Shown: positions 5,914 to 8,454 of the stretch, one piece after another | Numbering within the stretch: position 1 is the first letter of the stretch | Layout: the number at the start of each line of letters is the position of its first letter | Assembly (NCBI GenBank): GCA_003155465.1 | Contig: PMCR01000260.1 | Location: forward strand, 1,742-10,195 | Source: Myxococcales bacterium | GTDB lineage: Bacteria > Myxococcota > Polyangia > Fen-1088 | Reading direction: 5' to 3' | DNA: 8,454 nucleotides | The notes under the pieces: generated by a model | What the model saw: the letters and a program-made list of their open reading frames with translations, nothing else | Databases searched by the model: none | Told to the model about the DNA's origin: nothing | Made by a program: the position numbers and the translations under genes

Positions 5914-7476
5914 TTGGGTACCAGTGATTTTCATGCCGCGGATGTCAACCTCGCCGGTCGCGTGATCGGTGGGTGCCGACTGCTGCATCTGCTGGGCGTC
6001 GGGGGCATGGGCGCGGTGTGGCAGGCGCATCACCTGGCGCTCGATATTCCCGTGGCGCTGAAGCTGATGCTGCCCCTGGAAGAGTTGGGGCCGAGCGCGG
6101 GCGAGCGGCTGCTGCGCGAGGCCCGGGCCGCGGCACGGCTGCGCCATCCCAACATCGTCGGCGTGTTCAATGTGGGAGAAGAAGCGGGCGTGCATTTTCT
6201 GGTGATGGAGTTCGTGGAGGGTAAGAGCCTGCAGAAGTTGCTGGATGAACGGGGCGCCCTGCCGGTGGCCGAGGCGCTCCACATCACCGCGCAGATCCTC
6301 GACGCGCTTGAGCTGACCTTCGCTCACCGGATCGTCCACCGGGACATCAAGCCGGACAACATTCTGATCGACAGCCAGGGGGTCGCCAAGCTGGCGGACC
6401 TGGGCCTGGCCAAGCAGCTGGGCACGGAACTGCAACTGACCCAAACCGGCATGGTGATGGGCAGCCCCTACTACATCGCGCCCGAGCAGGCCAGCGACAC
6501 CAAGAGCGCAGGTCCCTTGGTCGACATCTATTCCCTGGGATGCGTTCTGTTTCACATGGTGGCCGGCGCGCCGCCATTTTCCGGAACGACCCACCTGGAG
6601 GTCGTGCTCAAACACATTCGCGACCCCATTCCCGATCTGTTGCAGGTGGCGCCCTTGGTGCCGGCCGCACTTGGCCCCATCGTCGCCAAGATGATGGCCA
6701 AAGAGCCGAAAGACCGCTTTGCCACCCCGTCTGAGGTTCGGCAAGCGCTGCAACCGCTGCTGCAACCAGGGACCATTGGCCAAGGTCAGTCCGCCGGACG
6801 CGATTGGCGCAAACTGCGCCGCTTGAAGTTCGTTGGGCCCGGCCTGTTGGTCGTAGGTTTGGGGATCTCACTTCATTGGTGTGGCCGCGATAGACAAGCG
6901 GCCCCCAAGAAGGAAACGCCAGTAGCCACGCCAAGCGCCGCAGTGCGAGAGAATCCAGTTGCGACCAACTCCGCACGGTCGGAAGCTGCGCCGGCCAAGC
7001 CTCAACACCGGCCGCGAAGAGTCGCTGCGGAGCCGTCAGCCCCTTGGGTGCCACGCGAATCGCCACGCGCGCGCAACAGCGGAGAGCCGCCGTGGGCGCC
7101 ACGCGCGCGCGGTGGCGGTCTGTACGATGCATTGGAGGCAAGGGACACCGAGCGCCTGCGCACTCTACTCGACCGCGGCACGCCACCCAATGTGGCCGAG
7201 GGTCAATCCTCGCCGCTGCACGAAGCGGTCCGCCTGGGAGAGCCCGGTTTCGTGCGCATGCTCCTAGAAAAGGGCGCCAATCCCAACGCCCGCGACTATT
7301 CCGGCGAAACCCCGCTGCACGAAGCCCTGCGCCGGAGAGACCGCGACATGGTCGGGGCGCTGCTGGATTTTGGCGCCAACCCCAATCTCCCTGATCGCAT
7401 GGGTCTGACGCCCCTGCAAGCCGCCGGCAGCGACGGCTATCTTGTGCGCAGGTTGCTCGAAAAGGGGGCGCACTAG
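5914..7476 (+). CDS. Membrane Ser/Thr protein kinase with C-terminal ankyrin repeats
   Basis: Hanks-type kinase predicted to phosphorylate Ser/Thr of unknown targets. Numbering from TTG 5914 gives 520 residues. The kinase domain, about 18-290, has GVGGMGAV at 28-35, Lys50 in VALK, Glu69 of helix C, HRDIKPDN at 142-149 with Asp144, DLG (instead of DFG) at 162-164, APE at 189-191 and DIYSLG at 204-209, so it should be active. RKLRRLK precedes a modest hydrophobic segment, about 306-322, read as one transmembrane helix. Then comes a Pro/Ala/Arg-rich linker (about 324-402) and about four ankyrin repeats, 403-520, with SPLHEAV, TPLHEAL, TPLQAA and repeated GANPN. By the positive-inside rule the ankyrin part lies outside the cytoplasm. 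The start is uncertain: TTG 5914 has AAGAG 9 bases upstream and keeps the conserved LAGRVIGG; TTG 5881 (overlapping the GNAT gene) and GTG 5962 are alternatives. It is last in the rimI cluster. Confidence 0.92.
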   Translation: MGTSDFHAADVNLAGRVIGGCRLLHLLGVGGMGAVWQAHHLALDIPVALKLMLPLEELGPSAGERLLREARAAARLRHPNIVGVFNVGEEAGVHFLVMEFVEGKSLQKLLDERGALPVAEALHITAQILDALELTFAHRIVHRDIKPDNILIDSQGVAKLADLGLAKQLGTELQLTQTGMVMGSPYYIAPEQASDTKSAGPLVDIYSLGCVLFHMVAGAPPFSGTTHLEVVLKHIRDPIPDLLQVAPLVPAALGPIVAKMMAKEPKDRFATPSEVRQALQPLLQPGTIGQGQSAGRDWRKLRRLKFVGPGLLVVGLGISLHWCGRDRQAAPKKETPVATPSAAVRENPVATNSARSEAAPAKPQHRPRRVAAEPSAPWVPRESPRARNSGEPPWAPRARGGGLYDALEARDTERLRTLLDRGTPPNVAEGQSSPLHEAVRLGEPGFVRMLLEKGANPNARDYSGETPLHEALRRRDRDMVGALLDFGANPNLPDRMGLTPLQAAGSDGYLVRRLLEKGAH

Positions 7477-7485
7477 AGCACCGTC

Positions 7486-8454
7486 CTACTTGCTTCCCGG
7501 CTCCGGCGCCGGGGTCGTTCCGTCGCCTTCGGCGGCCAGTTCGGCCAGCACGCGCATGGCGGCCTCGCGGCGGGCGCGGCGTCGGTCGGCCGAGTCAGGG
7601 GCCGGCGTGACGCCGGGCAGGCGCGCGCCGTCGCCTTCCTCGTCTTCTTCTTCGTGGGCTTGGCCGCCCATGGCCGGCCTGCGCCTGGCCTGGGCAGCCG
7701 CCGCAGCGTGACCGTTTGAGTGAGGCGCGCTGCGATCCATCTCCGCCAGCGACACCAGCGGCAACGGAGTGCGCCTGTCACCCGAGGCAGACACGGGCGG
7801 CGCGGGTGAGGACGCCCGGAACGTCGGGATCACCTCTTTGAGAAAGTGGTCACGCTCAAGCCGCTCCTTGTCGATGACGTCCTCGAATATTGCCTGCATC
7901 AGCTCGACCACGCGGGCCGGGTCGGTTCGGGGCGCGACCTGGGTGATGACGTCCGACAATGCCAGGCGGAACTCCTCGGCGCTCTGGGTGCGCTGCCGGC
8001 GATCGGGGGCCAGGGCCCGCAGCACAACCTTGTCCAGCTCGGGCGCGATCCACGGGGCGCGCAACGAGGGCGGCGTGGGCTTGGGATGACGGACCAGCGC
8101 CAGGCCGGCCCCTGGATCTAGGCCCGAGATGGGCAGGTACTGGTGCCCGGTCAGAAGCTCCCACAGCACGATGGCCAACGTGTACACGTCGGTGCGCGCA
8201 TCGGCCACCTCGCCTCGGGCTTGCTCGGGCGCGAGATAGGCGGCGCGCCCGAACACGACCCCGGGCTGGGTCTTCTCTTCTTTGAGCGCGCTGCGCGCCA
8301 ACCCGAAGTCGGTAAGTTTCACGTCGCCGTTGTAACCGAGCAGGATGTTGGGCGGCGCGATGTCCCGGTGGACCAGCCTCAGATCGCCATATCCATGCAC
8401 GTACGCGAGAACCCGCGCCACCTCGCGCGCCACGTGCAGCGCCACCTCGATGGG
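7486..8454 (-). CDS. Ser/Thr protein kinase, C-terminal part (5' end outside window)
   Basis: Hanks-type kinase, 322 residues visible; the N-terminal lobe with P-loop and ATP lysine lies beyond the right edge. Counting from the edge (first codon CCC, then ATC GAG GTG), the catalytic loop is HRDIAPPN with Asp31 and Asn36, followed by LTDFGLAR with Asp49, GRAAYLAPEQ and TDVYTLAIVLWELLTG. Ala33 replaces the Lys of the usual HRDxKPxN; Ala or Ser here is frequent in myxobacterial kinases (from memory) and does not by itself imply inactivity. After the kinase domain come a helical-looking stretch (VVELMQAIFEDVIDKERLE), a low-complexity Ala/Pro-rich tail with an acidic run (EEEDEEGD) and a basic helix (DRRRARREAAMRVLAELAAE). 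No transmembrane segment is seen, so it is probably cytoplasmic, unlike its neighbour. Its stop lies 9 bp from the stop of the convergent ankyrin kinase, leaving no room for a separate terminator. Confidence 0.93.
   Translation of the reverse strand, partial: PIEVALHVAREVARVLAYVHGYGDLRLVHRDIAPPNILLGYNGDVKLTDFGLARSALKEEKTQPGVVFGRAAYLAPEQARGEVADARTDVYTLAIVLWELLTGHQYLPISGLDPGAGLALVRHPKPTPPSLRAPWIAPELDKVVLRALAPDRRQRTQSAEEFRLALSDVITQVAPRTDPARVVELMQAIFEDVIDKERLERDHFLKEVIPTFRASSPAPPVSASGDRRTPLPLVSLAEMDRSAPHSNGHAAAAAQARRRPAMGGQAHEEEDEEGDGARLPGVTPAPDSADRRRARREAAMRVLAELAAEGDGTTPAPEPGSK

Noticed and set aside
5905..6783. Long minus-strand frame opposite the ankyrin kinase
   Set aside because: It lies entirely antisense to conserved kinase motifs, is rich in His/Gln/Arg as expected from mirrored GC-rich codons, and shows no family signature.

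Overview
The window (8,454 bases, GC-rich coding DNA, tightly packed genes) looks like chromosome of a Myxococcota/Deltaproteobacteria-type bacterium. The pointers are two Hanks-type Ser/Thr kinases in 2.5 kb (one with a catalytic loop typical of myxobacterial kinases), a lipoprotein-type GH5 glycanase with a long Thr/Ser-Gly-Gly linker of the kind common in Polyangia, and strongly GC-biased third codon positions. The assignment is inferred from gene style; there is no rRNA or other marker gene here.

Layout. Bases 1-678 hold the 3' part of argG (argininosuccinate synthase). A 196-bp gap leads to a secreted GH5 endoglucanase-like lipoprotein (875-2443). Convergent to it is coaE (dephospho-CoA kinase, complement 2544-3155). 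coaE is divergent from engB/ysxC (ribosome-assembly GTPase, 3342-3995), and the gap between the two is almost filled by a 135-bp nested inverted-repeat element built on CACAGAG motifs. After engB, an inverted repeat overlapping a candidate promoter (about 4025-4073) precedes a compact co-directional cluster: rimI-like acetyltransferase (4106-4579), NodB/CE4 polysaccharide deacetylase (4583-5455), a second GNAT acetyltransferase (5436-5891) and a Ser/Thr kinase with a C-terminal ankyrin domain (about 5914-7476). The last gene, on the opposite strand and running off the right edge, is the 3' part of another Ser/Thr kinase (complement 7486-8454). It converges on the ankyrin kinase with only 9 bp between stop codons.

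Functional picture. argG, coaE, engB and rimI are housekeeping functions (arginine and CoA synthesis, 50S assembly, ribosomal-protein acetylation). The GH5 lipoprotein and the deacetylase act on polysaccharides outside the cytoplasm. The two kinases are signalling proteins, and the first probably spans the membrane once. The gaps of 3, -20 and about 22 bases from rimI to the ankyrin kinase suggest one transcript, which would place a cell-envelope deacetylase and a membrane kinase under common expression. That functional link is inferred.

Most notable points: the CACAGAG inverted-repeat element in the coaE/engB divergent region; the compositional split inside the GH5 gene (GC-rich linker, much lower-GC catalytic domain); the kinase-TM-ankyrin architecture with ankyrin repeats predicted outside the cytoplasm; and the palindrome around the -35 box upstream of rimI. 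I saw no CRISPR array, tRNA, rRNA, transposase or obvious defence system.
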